Positions 19,415 through 30,165 of a DNA stretch of 64,000 bases are shown in pieces. The notes under the pieces were generated by a model, which was not told where the DNA came from, did not search any database, and was given only the letters and a program-made list of their open reading frames with translations. The stretch covers positions 248,001 to 312,000 of the forward strand of contig JAIUPA010000034.1 of NCBI GenBank assembly GCA_020161665.1. Reading direction: 5' to 3'. The translations under genes and the position numbers were made by a program. This DNA is from Pseudomonadota bacterium (GTDB lineage Bacteria > Pseudomonadota > Alphaproteobacteria > Rhizobiales > Rhizobiaceae). Positions within the stretch are counted from its first letter, which is position 1. Each line of letters starts with the position of its first letter.

Positions 19415-20029
19415 ATGGGTCTGCAGGCTCTTTTTTTCTATATCTTCGCCACGGTCGCGATTGCGTCGGCGTTGATGGTGATTTCCGCGAAGAACCCGGT
19501 TCACTCCGTGCTGTTCCTCATCCTGACCTTCTTCAACGCGGCGGGGCTCTTCCTGCTGACGGGCGCTGAATTCCTGGCGATGATCCTTCTCGTCGTCTAT
19601 GTCGGCGCGGTTGCGGTTCTCTTCCTCTTCGTCGTCATGATGCTGGATGTCGATTTTGCCGAACTGCGCTCCGGTGTCATGCGCTATGCGCCGATTGGCC
19701 TTCTGGTCGGGATCGTGCTGGCGGTTGAGCTGGTTGTCTATGTCGGTGGCACCGCCATCAGCGATACCGCCAAGAGCGCCACAAGCCTGCCCATTCCGGC
19801 GCTGACGGAGCGGACCAACACCGCCGCCCTCGGCGACGTTCTTTATTCGAACTACATCTACTTCTTCCAGTTGTCCGGCCTCGTGCTGCTGGTGGCCATG
19901 ATCGGCGCGATTGTGCTGACGCTTCGCCATCGTACCCATGTGCGTCGTCAGGACATTTCCACGCAGGTTGCCCGCTCGCCGGAGACCGCCGTCAAGGTGG
20001 TCAACGTCAAGCCTGGTCAGGGCATCTAA
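19415..20029 (+). CDS. nuoJ: NADH-quinone oxidoreductase subunit J
   Basis: Membrane subunit (ND6 homologue), 204 residues, with five predicted helices. The start MGLQALFFYIFATVA at 19415 is chosen because the family begins at the first membrane helix; an upstream in-frame ATG at 19373 would add a charged leader. The conserved helix EFLAMILLVVYVGAVAVLFL, containing the glutamate and the pi-bulge glycine region, is intact. Confidence 0.95.
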   Translation: MGLQALFFYIFATVAIASALMVISAKNPVHSVLFLILTFFNAAGLFLLTGAEFLAMILLVVYVGAVAVLFLFVVMMLDVDFAELRSGVMRYAPIGLLVGIVLAVELVVYVGGTAISDTAKSATSLPIPALTERTNTAALGDVLYSNYIYFFQLSGLVLLVAMIGAIVLTLRHRTHVRRQDISTQVARSPETAVKVVNVKPGQGI

Positions 20030-20059
20030 GGCGAACGAGCGAGGTCAAGGAACACGCAT

Positions 20060-20368
20060 ATGGAAATCGGTCTTTCCCACTATCTCACGGTCGCCGCAGT
20101 TCTGTTCACGCTCGGCGTCTTCGGTATCTTCCTGAACCGCAAGAACGTCATCGTTATCCTGATGTCGGTGGAACTCATCCTTCTCGCCGTCAACCTGAAC
20201 CTGGTCGCCTTCTCGCATTTCCTGAACGATCTCGTCGGTCAGATCTTCGCGCTGTTCATCCTCACGGTGGCAGCTGCTGAAGCCGCCATCGGTCTGGCGA
20301 TCCTCGTGGTCTTCTATCGCAACCGCGGCTCCATCGCCGTGGAAGACGTCAACATGATGAAGGGCTAA
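20060..20368 (+). CDS. nuoK: NADH-quinone oxidoreductase subunit K
   Basis: Small membrane subunit (ND4L homologue) of the proton-pumping arm, 102 residues, three membrane helices. The two conserved membrane glutamates are in [20 protein letters not shown] and [16 protein letters not shown]. It lies 30 bases after nuoJ and 7 bases before nuoL. Confidence 0.96.
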   Translation: MEIGLSHYLTVAAVLFTLGVFGIFLNRKNVIVILMSVELILLAVNLNLVAFSHFLNDLVGQIFALFILTVAAAEAAIGLAILVVFYRNRGSIAVEDVNMMKG

Positions 20369-20375
20369 GGCGGTC

Positions 20376-22367
20376 ATGATCTACAAGCTAATCGTCTTTC
20401 TCCCGCTGCTCGGCTCCATCATTGCCGGGCTGTTTGGAAACCGCATCGGTGCCAAGGCTTCGGAATACGTCACGTCCGGCCTGATGATCCTCGTTGCGAT
20501 CCTGTCGTGGACCGTCTTCCTTCAGGTGGGCTTTGGCGCCCACGAAGGCGAAGGCATGATCAAGGTGACCGTGCTGCGCTGGATCCAGTCCGGCGGCATT
20601 GATGTCGAATGGGCGCTGCGCATTGATACGCTGACGGCGGTCATGCTGGTGGTGGTGAACTCGGTCTCGACCCTGGTGCACCTCTACTCCATCGGCTACA
20701 TGCACCACGACCCGGATCGTCCGCGCTTCTTCTCCTACCTCTCGCTCTTCACCTTCGCCATGCTCATGCTGGTGACGGCGGATAACATCGTCCAGATGTT
20801 CTTCGGCTGGGAAGGCGTGGGTCTGGCCTCGTACTTGCTCATCGGTTTCTGGTTCAAGAAGCCGTCGGCAACGGCGGCCTCCATGAAGGCCTTCATCGTC
20901 AACCGCGTCGGTGACTTCGGCTTCCTGCTCGGCATCGGTCTGGTTTTCGTCCTGTTCGGCTCGCTGAACTTCGAAACCATCTTTGCCGCCGCTCGCACCT
21001 ATCTCGAAGGGGATGCAGCCAAGGAAGTGGTGGTCAACTTGTTCGGCATGACGCTGGATCGCGAAGACGCCGTTACGGCTGCCTGCATCCTGCTCTTCAT
21101 CGGTGCCATGGGTAAGTCGGCGCAGTTCCTGCTGCACACCTGGCTGCCGGACGCCATGGAAGGCCCGACCCCGGTTTCGGCCCTCATTCACGCCGCAACC
21201 ATGGTGACCGCCGGTGTCTTCCTCGTTGCCCGCATGTCGCCGCTGTTTGAACTCTCGCACAATGCGCTGACCTTCGTGACGATCATCGGTGGCATCACCG
21301 CTTTCTTCGCCGCAACGGTGGGTCTCGTTCAGAACGACATCAAGCGCGTGATTGCTTACTCGACCTGCTCGCAGCTCGGTTACATGTTCGTGGCGCTCGG
21401 CGTCGGTGCCTATGGCGCTGCCGTATTCCACCTCTTCACGCACGCCTTCTTCAAGGCGCTGCTCTTCTTGGGTGCCGGTTCGGTCATCCACGCCGTTGAT
21501 GGCGAGCAGGACATGCGTCACATGGGTGGTCTGCGCAAGCACATACCGATCACCTTCTGGGCCATGACGATCGGTACGATTGCGCTGACGGGCGTTGGTA
21601 TCCCTGGCACGATGATCGGCACCGCCGGCTTCTTCTCCAAGGATGCGATCATTGAATCGGCCTTTGCGGCCCATGGTGCAGCGCCGCGCTTCGCCTTCAT
21701 CCTTCTGGTTGTCGCAGCGCTCTTCACCAGCTTCTATTCCTGGCGTCTGGCGTTCCTCACCTTCTTTGGCAAGCCGCGCGCCTCGGCAGATGTGATGCAC
21801 CACGTGCATGAATCGCCGCCGATCATGACGCTTCCGCTTCTGCCGCTCGCCATTGGCGCGCTGGTGGCTGGCGTGGTCTTCCATGGCTTCTTCATCGGTG
21901 AAGAATTCGCGGAATTCTGGAAGGGCGCTCTGTTCGTCGGTCCGGAAAATCACATCCTTCATGCCATGCATGAAGTGCCGCTGTGGGTGAAGTGGAGCCC
22001 GTTCGTGGCGATGGTGACGGGTTTTGTGACCGCCTACTATTTCTACATCGTGTCGCCGGAAACGCCGAAGAAGCTCGCTGAAACCTTCCGTCCGGTCTAC
22101 CTGTTCCTTCTGAACAAGTGGTACTTCGACGAACTCTACGACATCCTCTTCGTGCGCACGGCCAAGGCCGTTGGCAAGTTCCTGTGGAAGAAGGGCGATG
22201 TCGCCGTCATCGATACCTATGGCCCGAACGGTGTGGCCGCTCGCGTCATCGATGTGACCAACCGCGTGGTTCGTCTGCAGACCGGCTACCTTTACCATTA
22301 CGCGTTCGCGATGCTGATCGGTGTCGCCGCGCTTGTTACCTGGATGATGCTTGGGGGTGTGAAGTAA
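20376..22367 (+). CDS. nuoL: NADH-quinone oxidoreductase subunit L
   Basis: The largest antiporter-like proton-pumping subunit (ND5 homologue), 663 residues. Typical segments are [19 protein letters not shown], the discontinuous helix region [20 protein letters not shown], and [20 protein letters not shown]. The C-terminal part carries the long lateral helix. nuoM starts at the very next base after its stop. Confidence 0.97.
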   Translation: MIYKLIVFLPLLGSIIAGLFGNRIGAKASEYVTSGLMILVAILSWTVFLQVGFGAHEGEGMIKVTVLRWIQSGGIDVEWALRIDTLTAVMLVVVNSVSTLVHLYSIGYMHHDPDRPRFFSYLSLFTFAMLMLVTADNIVQMFFGWEGVGLASYLLIGFWFKKPSATAASMKAFIVNRVGDFGFLLGIGLVFVLFGSLNFETIFAAARTYLEGDAAKEVVVNLFGMTLDREDAVTAACILLFIGAMGKSAQFLLHTWLPDAMEGPTPVSALIHAATMVTAGVFLVARMSPLFELSHNALTFVTIIGGITAFFAATVGLVQNDIKRVIAYSTCSQLGYMFVALGVGAYGAAVFHLFTHAFFKALLFLGAGSVIHAVDGEQDMRHMGGLRKHIPITFWAMTIGTIALTGVGIPGTMIGTAGFFSKDAIIESAFAAHGAAPRFAFILLVVAALFTSFYSWRLAFLTFFGKPRASADVMHHVHESPPIMTLPLLPLAIGALVAGVVFHGFFIGEEFAEFWKGALFVGPENHILHAMHEVPLWVKWSPFVAMVTGFVTAYYFYIVSPETPKKLAETFRPVYLFLLNKWYFDELYDILFVRTAKAVGKFLWKKGDVAVIDTYGPNGVAARVIDVTNRVVRLQTGYLYHYAFAMLIGVAALVTWMMLGGVK

Positions 22368-23879
22368 ATGACCGATTGGCCTATCCTCTCAACGGTCACG
22401 TTTCTGCCGCTGGTCGGCGTGGCACTCCTCTTGTTCACGCGCGAGGACGGCGTTTTCGGACGCCGCAATATCCTCAACGTCTCGCTGCTGACGACCGTTT
22501 TCACGTTCATCGTCTCGCTCTTCATCTGGGCGGGCTTTGACAACGCCAATGCTGGCTTCCAGATGGTCGAGAAGCATGGTTGGCTCGGCACCGGCATTGC
22601 CTATCATGTCGGCGTCGATGGCATCTCGATGCTGTTCGTCATCCTCACCACCTTCCTCATGCCCTTCTGCGTGCTGGCAAGCTGGAACTCGGTGGAAAAG
22701 CGCGTCAAGGAATACATGATCGCCTTCTTGATCATGGAAACCATGATGATCGGTGTCTTCGTGGCGCTCGATACGGTTCTTTTCTACGTGTTCTTCGAAG
22801 CAACCCTCATTCCGATGTTCATCATCATCGGCGTCTGGGGCGGCAAGGATCGCGTTTACGCCAGCTACAAGTTCTTCCTCTACACGCTGCTCGGTTCGGT
22901 GCTGATGATGCTCGCCATCATGGCCATGTACTGGCAGTCGGGGACGACGGATGTGCCGACGCTTCTGAAGTACGGCTTCCCGGCTGGCTTGCAGACCTGG
23001 TTGTGGCTTGCCTTCTTCGCCTCCTTCGCGGTGAAGATGCCGATGTGGCCGGTTCACACCTGGTTGCCGGATGCTCACGTGCAGGCCCCGACGGCAGGCT
23101 CGGTCATTCTGGCCGGTGTCATGCTGAAGCTCGGTGGTTACGGCTTCCTGCGCTTCTCGCTGCCCATGTTCCCGCTGGCGTCGGATTTCTTCGCGCCCTT
23201 CGTCTTCACGCTGTCGGTCATCGCCATCATCTACACCTCGCTGGTGGCGCTGATGCAGGACGACATCAAGAAGCTGATCGCCTACTCGTCCGTCGCCCAC
23301 ATGGGTTACGTGACCATGGGTATCTTTGCGGCCAACACGCAGGGCGTTCAGGGTGCGATCTTCCAGATGCTGTCGCATGGTATCGTGTCGGGCGCGCTCT
23401 TCCTGTGCGTCGGCGTGGTCTATGACCGCCTGCATACCCGCGAAATCGCCGCTTATGGTGGTCTTGCCAACAATATGCCGAAATACGCAGTGGCCTTCAT
23501 GGTCTTCACCATGGCCAATGTCGGTCTTCCGGGCACGTCCGGGTTCATCGGCGAATTCCTGACGATCATCGGTGTGTTCCGCGTGAACAACTGGGTCGCC
23601 CTGTTCGCCGCAACCGGCGTCATTCTCTCCGCATCCTACGCTCTGTGGCTCTATCGCCGCGTGATCTTCGGTGCATTGGAGAAGGACAGCCTGAAGTCGC
23701 TGCTCGATCTTTCGGCGCGCGAAAAGCTGGTGCTTTATCCGCTGCTCGCCCTCACCATCTTCTTCGGTGTCTATCCGGCTCCGGTGTTCGATGCGACGGC
23801 AGCCTCGGTGGACGCGCTCATCCATAACTATGAAGCCGCTCTCAAGGCCGCCAGCCAAGTGGCGCTTCTGGTGAACTGA
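22368..23879 (+). CDS. nuoM: NADH-quinone oxidoreductase subunit M
   Basis: Antiporter-like proton-pumping subunit (ND4 homologue), 503 residues. Seen are the key glutamate segment [40 protein letters not shown] and [20 protein letters not shown]. It directly abuts nuoL and precedes nuoN by 18 bases. Confidence 0.97.
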   Translation: MTDWPILSTVTFLPLVGVALLLFTREDGVFGRRNILNVSLLTTVFTFIVSLFIWAGFDNANAGFQMVEKHGWLGTGIAYHVGVDGISMLFVILTTFLMPFCVLASWNSVEKRVKEYMIAFLIMETMMIGVFVALDTVLFYVFFEATLIPMFIIIGVWGGKDRVYASYKFFLYTLLGSVLMMLAIMAMYWQSGTTDVPTLLKYGFPAGLQTWLWLAFFASFAVKMPMWPVHTWLPDAHVQAPTAGSVILAGVMLKLGGYGFLRFSLPMFPLASDFFAPFVFTLSVIAIIYTSLVALMQDDIKKLIAYSSVAHMGYVTMGIFAANTQGVQGAIFQMLSHGIVSGALFLCVGVVYDRLHTREIAAYGGLANNMPKYAVAFMVFTMANVGLPGTSGFIGEFLTIIGVFRVNNWVALFAATGVILSASYALWLYRRVIFGALEKDSLKSLLDLSAREKLVLYPLLALTIFFGVYPAPVFDATAASVDALIHNYEAALKAASQVALLVN

Positions 23880-23897
23880 CGACAGGATACCGAGAAC

Positions 23898-25340
23898 ATG
23901 ACCGCTGAACTTCTCTTTGCAAGTCTTCACCTTGCTGTTCCCGAACTGATCCTGGCCGTCGGTGCGCTCGCTCTTCTGATGATTGGCGTGTTCAACGGCG
24001 ACAAGGCAACCTCGACCGTCACGGGTCTGGCCGTGGCGCTGCTGATTGCCGCCGGTCTCTGGATCCTGATTGCCTCGCCGGATGGCGCAGGCTTCGGCGG
24101 GGCTTACCTCTCCGACAGCTTCGCCCGCTTCATGAAGGTTCTGGCCCTCATCGGTTCGGTCGTCGCCATGGTCATGGCCGTTGGCAATGCCCGTTCGGAA
24201 CAGCTGGATCGTTTCGAGTTCCCCGTGCTTCTGGTTCTGGCGACCCTCGGCATCATGCTGATGATCTCCGCCAACAACCTGATCTCGCTCTACATGGCGC
24301 TCGAACTGCAGTCGCTGGCCCTCTATGTGGTCGCTGCGATCAACCGTGACAGCCTCCGTTCGACGGAAGCGGGCCTCAAGTACTTCGTGCTCGGCGCTCT
24401 CTCTTCGGGCATGCTGCTCTACGGCATGTCGCTGATCTATGGCTTCACCGGCAACACCGGCTTTGATGAAATCGCCAAGGCAATTGCCGCTGAAGGCCGT
24501 TCGCTCGGCGTGGTCATCGGTCTTGTCTTCGTGCTCACGGGTCTCTGCTTCAAGATTTCGGCCGTGCCGTTCCACATGTGGACGCCGGACGTCTATGAAG
24601 GCGCACCGACCCCGGTCACGGCGTTCCTCGCCGCGGCTCCGAAGGTGGGCGCCATGGCGATCCTCGTGCGCGCCGTGTCCGATGCCTTCCTGCCCGCCGT
24701 CGCTGACTGGCAGCAGGTTGTCGTGTTCATCTCGCTCGCGTCCATGCTGCTCGGTTCCTTCGCCGCAATCGGCCAGAAGAACATCAAGCGACTGATGGCT
24801 TATTCGTCCATCGGCCACATGGGTTATGCTCTGGTCGGTCTGGCTGCCGGTTCCAAGGCGGGCGTCACGGGCGTCATCATCTACATGACGATCTATATGG
24901 TCATGACGCTCGGCACCTTTGCCTGCATCATGGCGATGCGTCGCAAGGAAGGTGAAACCGTCGAGTCCATCGACGATCTGGCCGGTCTGTCGCAGACCAA
25001 CCCCTTCATGGCCGTGATGCTGACCGCTCTGATGTTCTCGCTGGCTGGTATTCCGCCGCTCGCAGGCTTCTTCGGGAAGTACTTCGTCTTCCTCGCTGCC
25101 ATCGAAGCCAAGCTCTACTGGCTTGCCATCATCGGCATCTTGTCTTCGGTCGTCGGTGCCTACTACTACCTGCGCGTTGTGAAGGTGATGTGGTTCGACG
25201 AAGCCAAGGGCGAGTTCGACCGCGTTTCTCCGGAACTGCGCCTCGTTTTCGGTCTATCCGGCCTGTTCGTGATCGTCTACCTCTTCATCGGCGGCCCGGT
25301 GGGCAGTGCGGCTGAAGCAGCCGCCCAGTCCTTCTTTTGA
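23898..25340 (+). CDS. nuoN: NADH-quinone oxidoreductase subunit N
   Basis: Antiporter-like proton-pumping subunit (ND2 homologue), 480 residues. Segments typical of the family are [40 protein letters not shown] and [20 protein letters not shown]. It is the last of the 14 complex I genes; birA begins inside its stop codon, so the operon reads on. Confidence 0.97.
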   Translation: MTAELLFASLHLAVPELILAVGALALLMIGVFNGDKATSTVTGLAVALLIAAGLWILIASPDGAGFGGAYLSDSFARFMKVLALIGSVVAMVMAVGNARSEQLDRFEFPVLLVLATLGIMLMISANNLISLYMALELQSLALYVVAAINRDSLRSTEAGLKYFVLGALSSGMLLYGMSLIYGFTGNTGFDEIAKAIAAEGRSLGVVIGLVFVLTGLCFKISAVPFHMWTPDVYEGAPTPVTAFLAAAPKVGAMAILVRAVSDAFLPAVADWQQVVVFISLASMLLGSFAAIGQKNIKRLMAYSSIGHMGYALVGLAAGSKAGVTGVIIYMTIYMVMTLGTFACIMAMRRKEGETVESIDDLAGLSQTNPFMAVMLTALMFSLAGIPPLAGFFGKYFVFLAAIEAKLYWLAIIGILSSVVGAYYYLRVVKVMWFDEAKGEFDRVSPELRLVFGLSGLFVIVYLFIGGPVGSAAEAAAQSFF

Positions 25341-26104
25341 GCGGGCTGAACACCTCGTACCGGATGTCGCTTGGCGACTTCCGGCATGAGGCGCTGGATG
25401 AGGTGGGCTCCACCAATGAGGAATGCCTGGCCCGTGCGCGGGCCGGGGCCGCAAGCGGGCTGTGGATCACGGCCGCGCGGCAGAGCGGTGGCCGTGGCCG
25501 CCGCGGGCGCGCCTGGGTTTCGGAGCGCGGCAATCTTTACGCTTCCCTCCTTCTGATCAATCCGGCGCCGATGAGCGCGATCGGCTCGCTGCCTCTGGCG
25601 GTGGCGGTGGCGCTTCACCATGCCGTTGCCCGCATTTTGCCGCCGGATGGTCGAGCCCTTGAAGTCAAATGGCCGAATGACCTGCTGATCGGGCGCAAAA
25701 AGGTTAGCGGTATTCTGATCGAGGGTGAGTTTCTGCCGGATGGTCGCCACGCCGTGGTGATCGGAATCGGTGTCAATGTGCGCTTCAAGCCGGATAATCC
25801 GACCTATCCCGTCTCCTGCCTGGCAGAAGAGGGGGCGAGCGTTTTCCCCGAAGAGCTTTTCGCACATCTCTATGAAACCATGGCAGACGTGCTAAACCTC
25901 TGGGATGGTGGCGAAGGTACGCCACAGGTTATGGAGCGCTGGCGCTCGGTGGCATGCGGACTGGGCGAGGCGATTACCGTCAATCTGACGGACCGTTCTC
26001 TGACCGGACGGTTTGCAGGCATTGATGATCAGGGGCTTCTGCTTCTCGAAACGCAGGATGGGCGCGTTGAGGTGATTTCCGCCGGCGACGTCTTCTTTGC
26101 ATGA
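25337..26104 (+). CDS. birA: Biotin--[acetyl-CoA-carboxylase] ligase
   Basis: Attaches biotin to carboxylase carrier domains. The 255 residues form the catalytic (class I) protein without the N-terminal helix-turn-helix of E. coli BirA, so it should not be a repressor. Seen are [14 protein letters not shown], the biotinyl-AMP loop [14 protein letters not shown], and [20 protein letters not shown]. The start is uncertain: a TTG at 25337 overlapping the nuoN stop, or ATG at 25364. I give the longer form because the residues before the ATG fit the family's spacing. Placement directly after nuoN is common in this order. Confidence 0.92.
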   Translation: MSGLNTSYRMSLGDFRHEALDEVGSTNEECLARARAGAASGLWITAARQSGGRGRRGRAWVSERGNLYASLLLINPAPMSAIGSLPLAVAVALHHAVARILPPDGRALEVKWPNDLLIGRKKVSGILIEGEFLPDGRHAVVIGIGVNVRFKPDNPTYPVSCLAEEGASVFPEELFAHLYETMADVLNLWDGGEGTPQVMERWRSVACGLGEAITVNLTDRSLTGRFAGIDDQGLLLLETQDGRVEVISAGDVFFA

Positions 26105-26121
26105 TGGGACAAGAAAGAAAA

Positions 26122-27789
26122 ATGGCAAAACAGGAAGAACTGGTGTTCCTGCCGCTCGGCGGCGTCGGTGAGATCGGTATGAATCTCGCGCTTTATGGAT
26201 ACGGGACGCCGGGCAACCGTCAATGGATCATGGTCGATTGCGGCGTCAGCTTCGCCGGGCCGGATCTTCCGGGCGTTGATCTCGTTCTGCCCGATATCCG
26301 GTTTTTGGCCGAAGAGCGCAAGAACCTCAAGGGCATCATCATCACCCACGCCCATGAGGATCATTATGGCGCGTTGAATGATCTCTGGCCGGGCCTCAAT
26401 GTGCCGGTCTATGCCAGCGGTTTTACGGCGGGTCTGCTCGAGGCCAAGCGCGATTATGAAGGCACGCGCGCCGAAATTCCGGTGACGCCCTTCAAGGCTG
26501 GTGATCGCATCAAGGTCGGTCCTTTCGAGATCGAAGCGATTGCCGTCAACCACTCGATCCCGGAGCCGATGTCGCTGGCGATCCGCACACCGCTGGGTAA
26601 TGTGCTGCATACGGGCGACTGGAAGATCGACACCGCCCCGGCGCTTGGGCCGTTGACGGACGAGAAGCGCTTCCGCGAATTGGGCGACGAGGGCATTCTG
26701 GCCCTGATGTGCGATAGCACGAACGCCATGCGCGAAGGCATTTCGCCATCGGAAAAGGATGTGTCTGAAGGCCTGCGCAAGGTCATCGAGGATGCGAAGG
26801 GCCGTGTAGCGATCACCACCTTCTCCTCCAACGTCGGACGTATCCGCTCGATTGCCGAAGCGGCGGAAGAAGCAGGACGTGAAGTTCTGCTGCTTGGTTC
26901 TTCGCTGAAGCGTACGGTCAATGTGGCGGCCGATCTTGGCATGATGGAAGGGCTGAAGCCGTTTCTGGCCGAAGATGAATATGGCTATATCCCGCGCGAC
27001 AAGGTGGTGGTCATCCTCACCGGCAGTCAGGGGGAGCAGCGTGCCGCCCTTGCCAAGCTGGCGCGCGATGAGATGCGCCATGTGGCGCTCGCCTCCGGAG
27101 ATACAGTGGTCTTTTCCTCTCGTGCCATTCCCGGCAACGAAAAGGCAATCCTCGACATCAAGAACGGATTGATCGATCAGGGCGTCAAGGTCATCACGGA
27201 CAGCGATGCTCTGGTGCATGTGTCCGGCCACCCGCGCCGCAGCGAACTGGTGCAGATGTATGAATGGACGCGCCCGAAGATCCTCGTGCCCGTGCACGGG
27301 GAGGCGGCCCATCTGACGGCCCAGGCTGAACTTGGTGCGTCCTGCGGCATCGCGGAAATTCCGCGTGTGCGAAACGGCAATATTCTGCGTCTGGCTCCCG
27401 GTCCGGCCGAGGTCATTGATGAAGCGCCGCATGGCCGGATCTTCCGCGATGGCAAACTCGTCGGCGACTTTGACGAGATGGGCATCGGCGAACGCCGCAA
27501 GTTGTCATTCGCCGGCCATGTCGCCATCAACATCGTTCTCGACTCGCGTTTCGATTTCCGGGGCGATCCTGAAGTCGTTCTTATTGGCCTGCCGGCCTAT
27601 GATGACGAGGGCGAGGAGATGGAAGACACGGTGTATGATGCCGTTCTAGGCGCGGTGGAAAGCATTCCGCGCGCGCGCCGCAAGGACCTCGAAACCCTGC
27701 GTGAAGCAACGCGCCGCGCTGTTCGTTCCGTGGTCAACAATGCCTGGGGCAAGAAGCCTGTGGTAACGGTCTTCGTGACGAAAGTCTGA
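26122..27789 (+). CDS. rnj: Ribonuclease J
   Basis: Metallo-beta-lactamase/beta-CASP ribonuclease with 5' exo- and endonuclease activity, 555 residues. The zinc motif is THAHEDHYGAL, with further ligands in VNHSIPEP and HTGDWKIDTAP; the beta-CASP region includes LMCDSTNAMREG, TGSQGEQRAAL and HVSGHPRRSEL. Start MAKQEELVFLPLGGVGEIGM at 26122 is preferred over ATGs at 26101 and 26104, which overlap the birA stop. It takes part in mRNA and rRNA processing; the window also holds the 3'-5' exonuclease gene rnr. Confidence 0.95.
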   Translation: MAKQEELVFLPLGGVGEIGMNLALYGYGTPGNRQWIMVDCGVSFAGPDLPGVDLVLPDIRFLAEERKNLKGIIITHAHEDHYGALNDLWPGLNVPVYASGFTAGLLEAKRDYEGTRAEIPVTPFKAGDRIKVGPFEIEAIAVNHSIPEPMSLAIRTPLGNVLHTGDWKIDTAPALGPLTDEKRFRELGDEGILALMCDSTNAMREGISPSEKDVSEGLRKVIEDAKGRVAITTFSSNVGRIRSIAEAAEEAGREVLLLGSSLKRTVNVAADLGMMEGLKPFLAEDEYGYIPRDKVVVILTGSQGEQRAALAKLARDEMRHVALASGDTVVFSSRAIPGNEKAILDIKNGLIDQGVKVITDSDALVHVSGHPRRSELVQMYEWTRPKILVPVHGEAAHLTAQAELGASCGIAEIPRVRNGNILRLAPGPAEVIDEAPHGRIFRDGKLVGDFDEMGIGERRKLSFAGHVAINIVLDSRFDFRGDPEVVLIGLPAYDDEGEEMEDTVYDAVLGAVESIPRARRKDLETLREATRRAVRSVVNNAWGKKPVVTVFVTKV

Positions 27790-27857
27790 CAAGACAGAGG
27801 CTCCCTGGCAGGTATAGGAAGCCTCGGTCAACCGAAAGTATGAGAAGGGGGTTTATC

Positions 27858-28262
27858 ATGCTTGGACGCGTAAACCATGTGGCGATTGCCGTGCCGAATC
27901 TGGCCATTGCCACGGAAAGTTACAAGACGACGCTGGGTGCCAAGGTTTCCGAGGCGCAGGCCCTGCCGGAGCACGGCGTGACGGTCGTCTTTGTTGAACT
28001 GCCGAACACCAAGATCGAGCTTCTGGAACCGCTTGGCGAGAAGTCGCCGATTGCGGCTTTCCTGGCCAAGAGCCCGGATGGTGGCATGCACCACATCTGC
28101 TACGAAGTGGATGATATTCTGGCCGCGCGTGACCAGCTGGTGGCCGCCGGTGCCCGCGTTCTGGGCGGTGGTGAGCCGAAGATCGGCGCGCACAACAAGC
28201 CGGTGCTTTTCCTGCATCCGAAGGATTTCTTCGGCACGCTGATCGAGCTTGAACAGGTCTGA
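27858..28262 (+). CDS. mce: Methylmalonyl-CoA epimerase
   Basis: Interconverts (R)- and (S)-methylmalonyl-CoA in propionyl-CoA breakdown. The 134 residues form a VOC-fold protein with the metal ligands in GRVNHVAIAVPNL, the segment MHHICYEVDDI, and a terminal FGTLIELEQV. The ATG at 27858 has an AGAAGGGGG ribosome site upstream; an upstream in-frame ATG at 27840 has none. In related genomes this gene often precedes a small DUF1467 membrane protein and then proS; here no DUF1467 gene is seen. Confidence 0.93.
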   Translation: MLGRVNHVAIAVPNLAIATESYKTTLGAKVSEAQALPEHGVTVVFVELPNTKIELLEPLGEKSPIAAFLAKSPDGGMHHICYEVDDILAARDQLVAAGARVLGGGEPKIGAHNKPVLFLHPKDFFGTLIELEQV

Positions 28263-28287
28263 TCAACCTGGACCGAGATTGAGACGA

Positions 28288-28314
28288 GGGGCGGCTGAAA
28301 GGCCGCCTCTTTTC
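28288..28314 (+). terminator. Rho-independent terminator after mce
   Basis: Stem GGGGCGGC / GCCGCCTC (8 pairs, one G-U) with a six-base loop and a TTTT run, about 25 bases after the mce stop. Confidence 0.8.
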
Positions 28315-28361
28315 GTTTGCGGCTGTGGTGTCACGGGGGTGTTATGGGACTGGCGTAAGAG

Positions 28362-28512
28362 CAAAAAAAAACAAGGCCGTGAGGCCTTGTTTAAGTTATT
28401 CGCGTGATCCTTTCCGTTGCCGGGGCTGCGCTGGAAGCGCGCCTAAGATCGAATCCTCCCAAGACTTGACCGCGATATTTGGCAGAAAATTTAATCGTTC
28501 TGCCTTTTTTGT
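28362..28512 (-). ncRNA. Candidate small RNA, unidentified
   Basis: Read on the minus strand. A promoter-like GTGACA (28542-28547), 17-base spacer and TAGCGT (28519-28524) lead to about 150 bases ending in a strong terminator, ACAAGGCC TCAC GGCCTTGT followed by nine T residues (28390 down to 28363). In between, an outer stem pairs 28447-28454 with 28398-28409, enclosing a GC hairpin (28424-28443, loop TTCCA) and CCG-GCAA-CGG (28414-28423), whose GCAA is a GNRA tetraloop only on this strand. No minus-strand protein gene leads into the terminator. I cannot name a family. Confidence 0.55.
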
Positions 28513-28826
28513 AAGCTAACGCTAGCGCATCAAATCGGGCTTGTCACCCCAAATTTTTGCAAAAATGCTACACTTGAATAAATAATTCATGTTGACAAAA
28601 ATGTCGCATCGATTTGGCGCGTTTTTGCGTCACATCGCCATGACATGCCGTGTCGGCGGTACGGTGATTGCTTAAAAAGATGGCACAGGCGCAATGGCGT
28701 GTGCTGGCGCTCGCTTCGGGTTTCTTTCTCTGACCGAAACAGTTATGAACGCTTCCACAATTGGTCTTGAATGCCCGATTCCCGTGCGCCAAGCCGCGCC
28801 GGGCGGGCCGGTTTGTGGAACGTCTC

Positions 28827-30149
28827 ATGCGCCTGTCTCGCTTCTTCCTGCCCATCCTGAAGGAAACCCCCAAGGAAGCGGAAATCATTTCCCACCGTTT
28901 GATGTTGCGCGCCGGCATGGTGCGCCAGCAGTCGCAGGGCATTTATTCCTGGCTGCCGCTTGGCAAGCGCGTGCTGGACAAGGTTTGCGCCATCGTGCGC
29001 GAGGAGCAGAACCGCGCAGGCGCACAGGAAATCCTCATGCCGACGCTGCAGTCAGCCGAGCTTTGGCAGGAAAGCGGTCGCTATAATGATTATGGCGAGG
29101 AAATGCTGCGCATTACCGACCGCAACAAGCGTGCCATGCTCTATGGCCCGACGAATGAGGAAATGGTCACGGATATCTTCCGTTCCTACGTGAAGACCTA
29201 CAAGGATCTGCCGCTCAACCTCTACCACATCCAGTGGAAGTTCCGCGACGAGCGCCGCCCGCGCTTCGGCACGATGCGTTCGCGCGAATTCCTGATGAAG
29301 GACGCCTATTCCTTCGATCTGACGAAGGAAGACGCGATCCACTCCTACAACAAGATGTTCACGGCTTATCTGCGCACGTTTGACCGTCTTGGCCTGCGTG
29401 CCATCCCGATGCGCGCCGATACCGGCCCGATTGGCGGCAACCACAGCCATGAATTCATCATTCTCGCCGAAACCGGCGAATCGGAAGTTTTCTGCCATCG
29501 CGACTTCGTGAATTTCGACATTCCCGCCGTCGATACGGATTTCGATAGCGTCGACGGTCTGCAGTCGGTCTTCGACAAGTGGACCTCGCTTTATGCGGCG
29601 ACCTCAGAAATGCATGATGAGGCGGCCTTCAACGCCATTCCGGAAGGTGATCGCCTGTCGGCCCGCGGCATTGAAGTGGGCCACATATTCTATTTCGGCA
29701 CCAAGTATTCGGAACCCATGGGCGCGAAGGTGCAGGGGCCGGATGGCAAGGAACACGAAGTTCAGATGGGTTCTTACGGCATTGGCCCGTCGCGCCTTGT
29801 TCCGGCCATCATCGAAGCTTCACATGACGAAGCAGGTATTATCTGGCCGGAATCGGTTGCCCCCTTCGATGTGGTGGTCATCAACATGAAGCCCGGCGAT
29901 GCGGCCTGCGATGCGGCTTGCGAAAAGATCTATGCAGCGCTCGGCAATGCGGGCAAAGACGTGCTCTACGATGATCGTGACGAGCGCGCCGGTGCCAAGT
30001 TTGCGACCGCTGATCTGATCGGCGTGCCGTGGCAGGTGATTGCCGGTCCGCGCGCGGTGGCCGGTGGTGAAGTGGAACTGAAGAACCGCCGCTCGGGCGA
30101 ACGGATGACGCTGTCGATTGACGCGGCCATCAACCGTCTGGCGGGTTGA
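28827..30149 (+). CDS. proS: Prolyl-tRNA synthetase
   Basis: Class II aminoacyl-tRNA synthetase, 440 residues, the short alphaproteobacterial/mitochondrial-like form without the large inserted editing domain. Seen are the N-terminal [20 protein letters not shown], motif 2 region [20 protein letters not shown], motif 3 region [17 protein letters not shown], and the C-terminal anticodon-binding domain. The start MRLSRFF at 28827 is chosen because upstream residues do not match the family. It probably heads the proS-lolCD unit. Confidence 0.95.
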   Translation: MRLSRFFLPILKETPKEAEIISHRLMLRAGMVRQQSQGIYSWLPLGKRVLDKVCAIVREEQNRAGAQEILMPTLQSAELWQESGRYNDYGEEMLRITDRNKRAMLYGPTNEEMVTDIFRSYVKTYKDLPLNLYHIQWKFRDERRPRFGTMRSREFLMKDAYSFDLTKEDAIHSYNKMFTAYLRTFDRLGLRAIPMRADTGPIGGNHSHEFIILAETGESEVFCHRDFVNFDIPAVDTDFDSVDGLQSVFDKWTSLYAATSEMHDEAAFNAIPEGDRLSARGIEVGHIFYFGTKYSEPMGAKVQGPDGKEHEVQMGSYGIGPSRLVPAIIEASHDEAGIIWPESVAPFDVVVINMKPGDAACDAACEKIYAALGNAGKDVLYDDRDERAGAKFATADLIGVPWQVIAGPRAVAGGEVELKNRRSGERMTLSIDAAINRLAG

Positions 30150-30165
30150 TAAGGGCATATCGGGA

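Noticed and set aside
28325..28519. 64-codon plus-strand frame after mce
   Set aside because: It spans a poly-A run and a terminator hairpin, begins with a GTG or ATG without a ribosome site, and the region is better explained as a minus-strand RNA.
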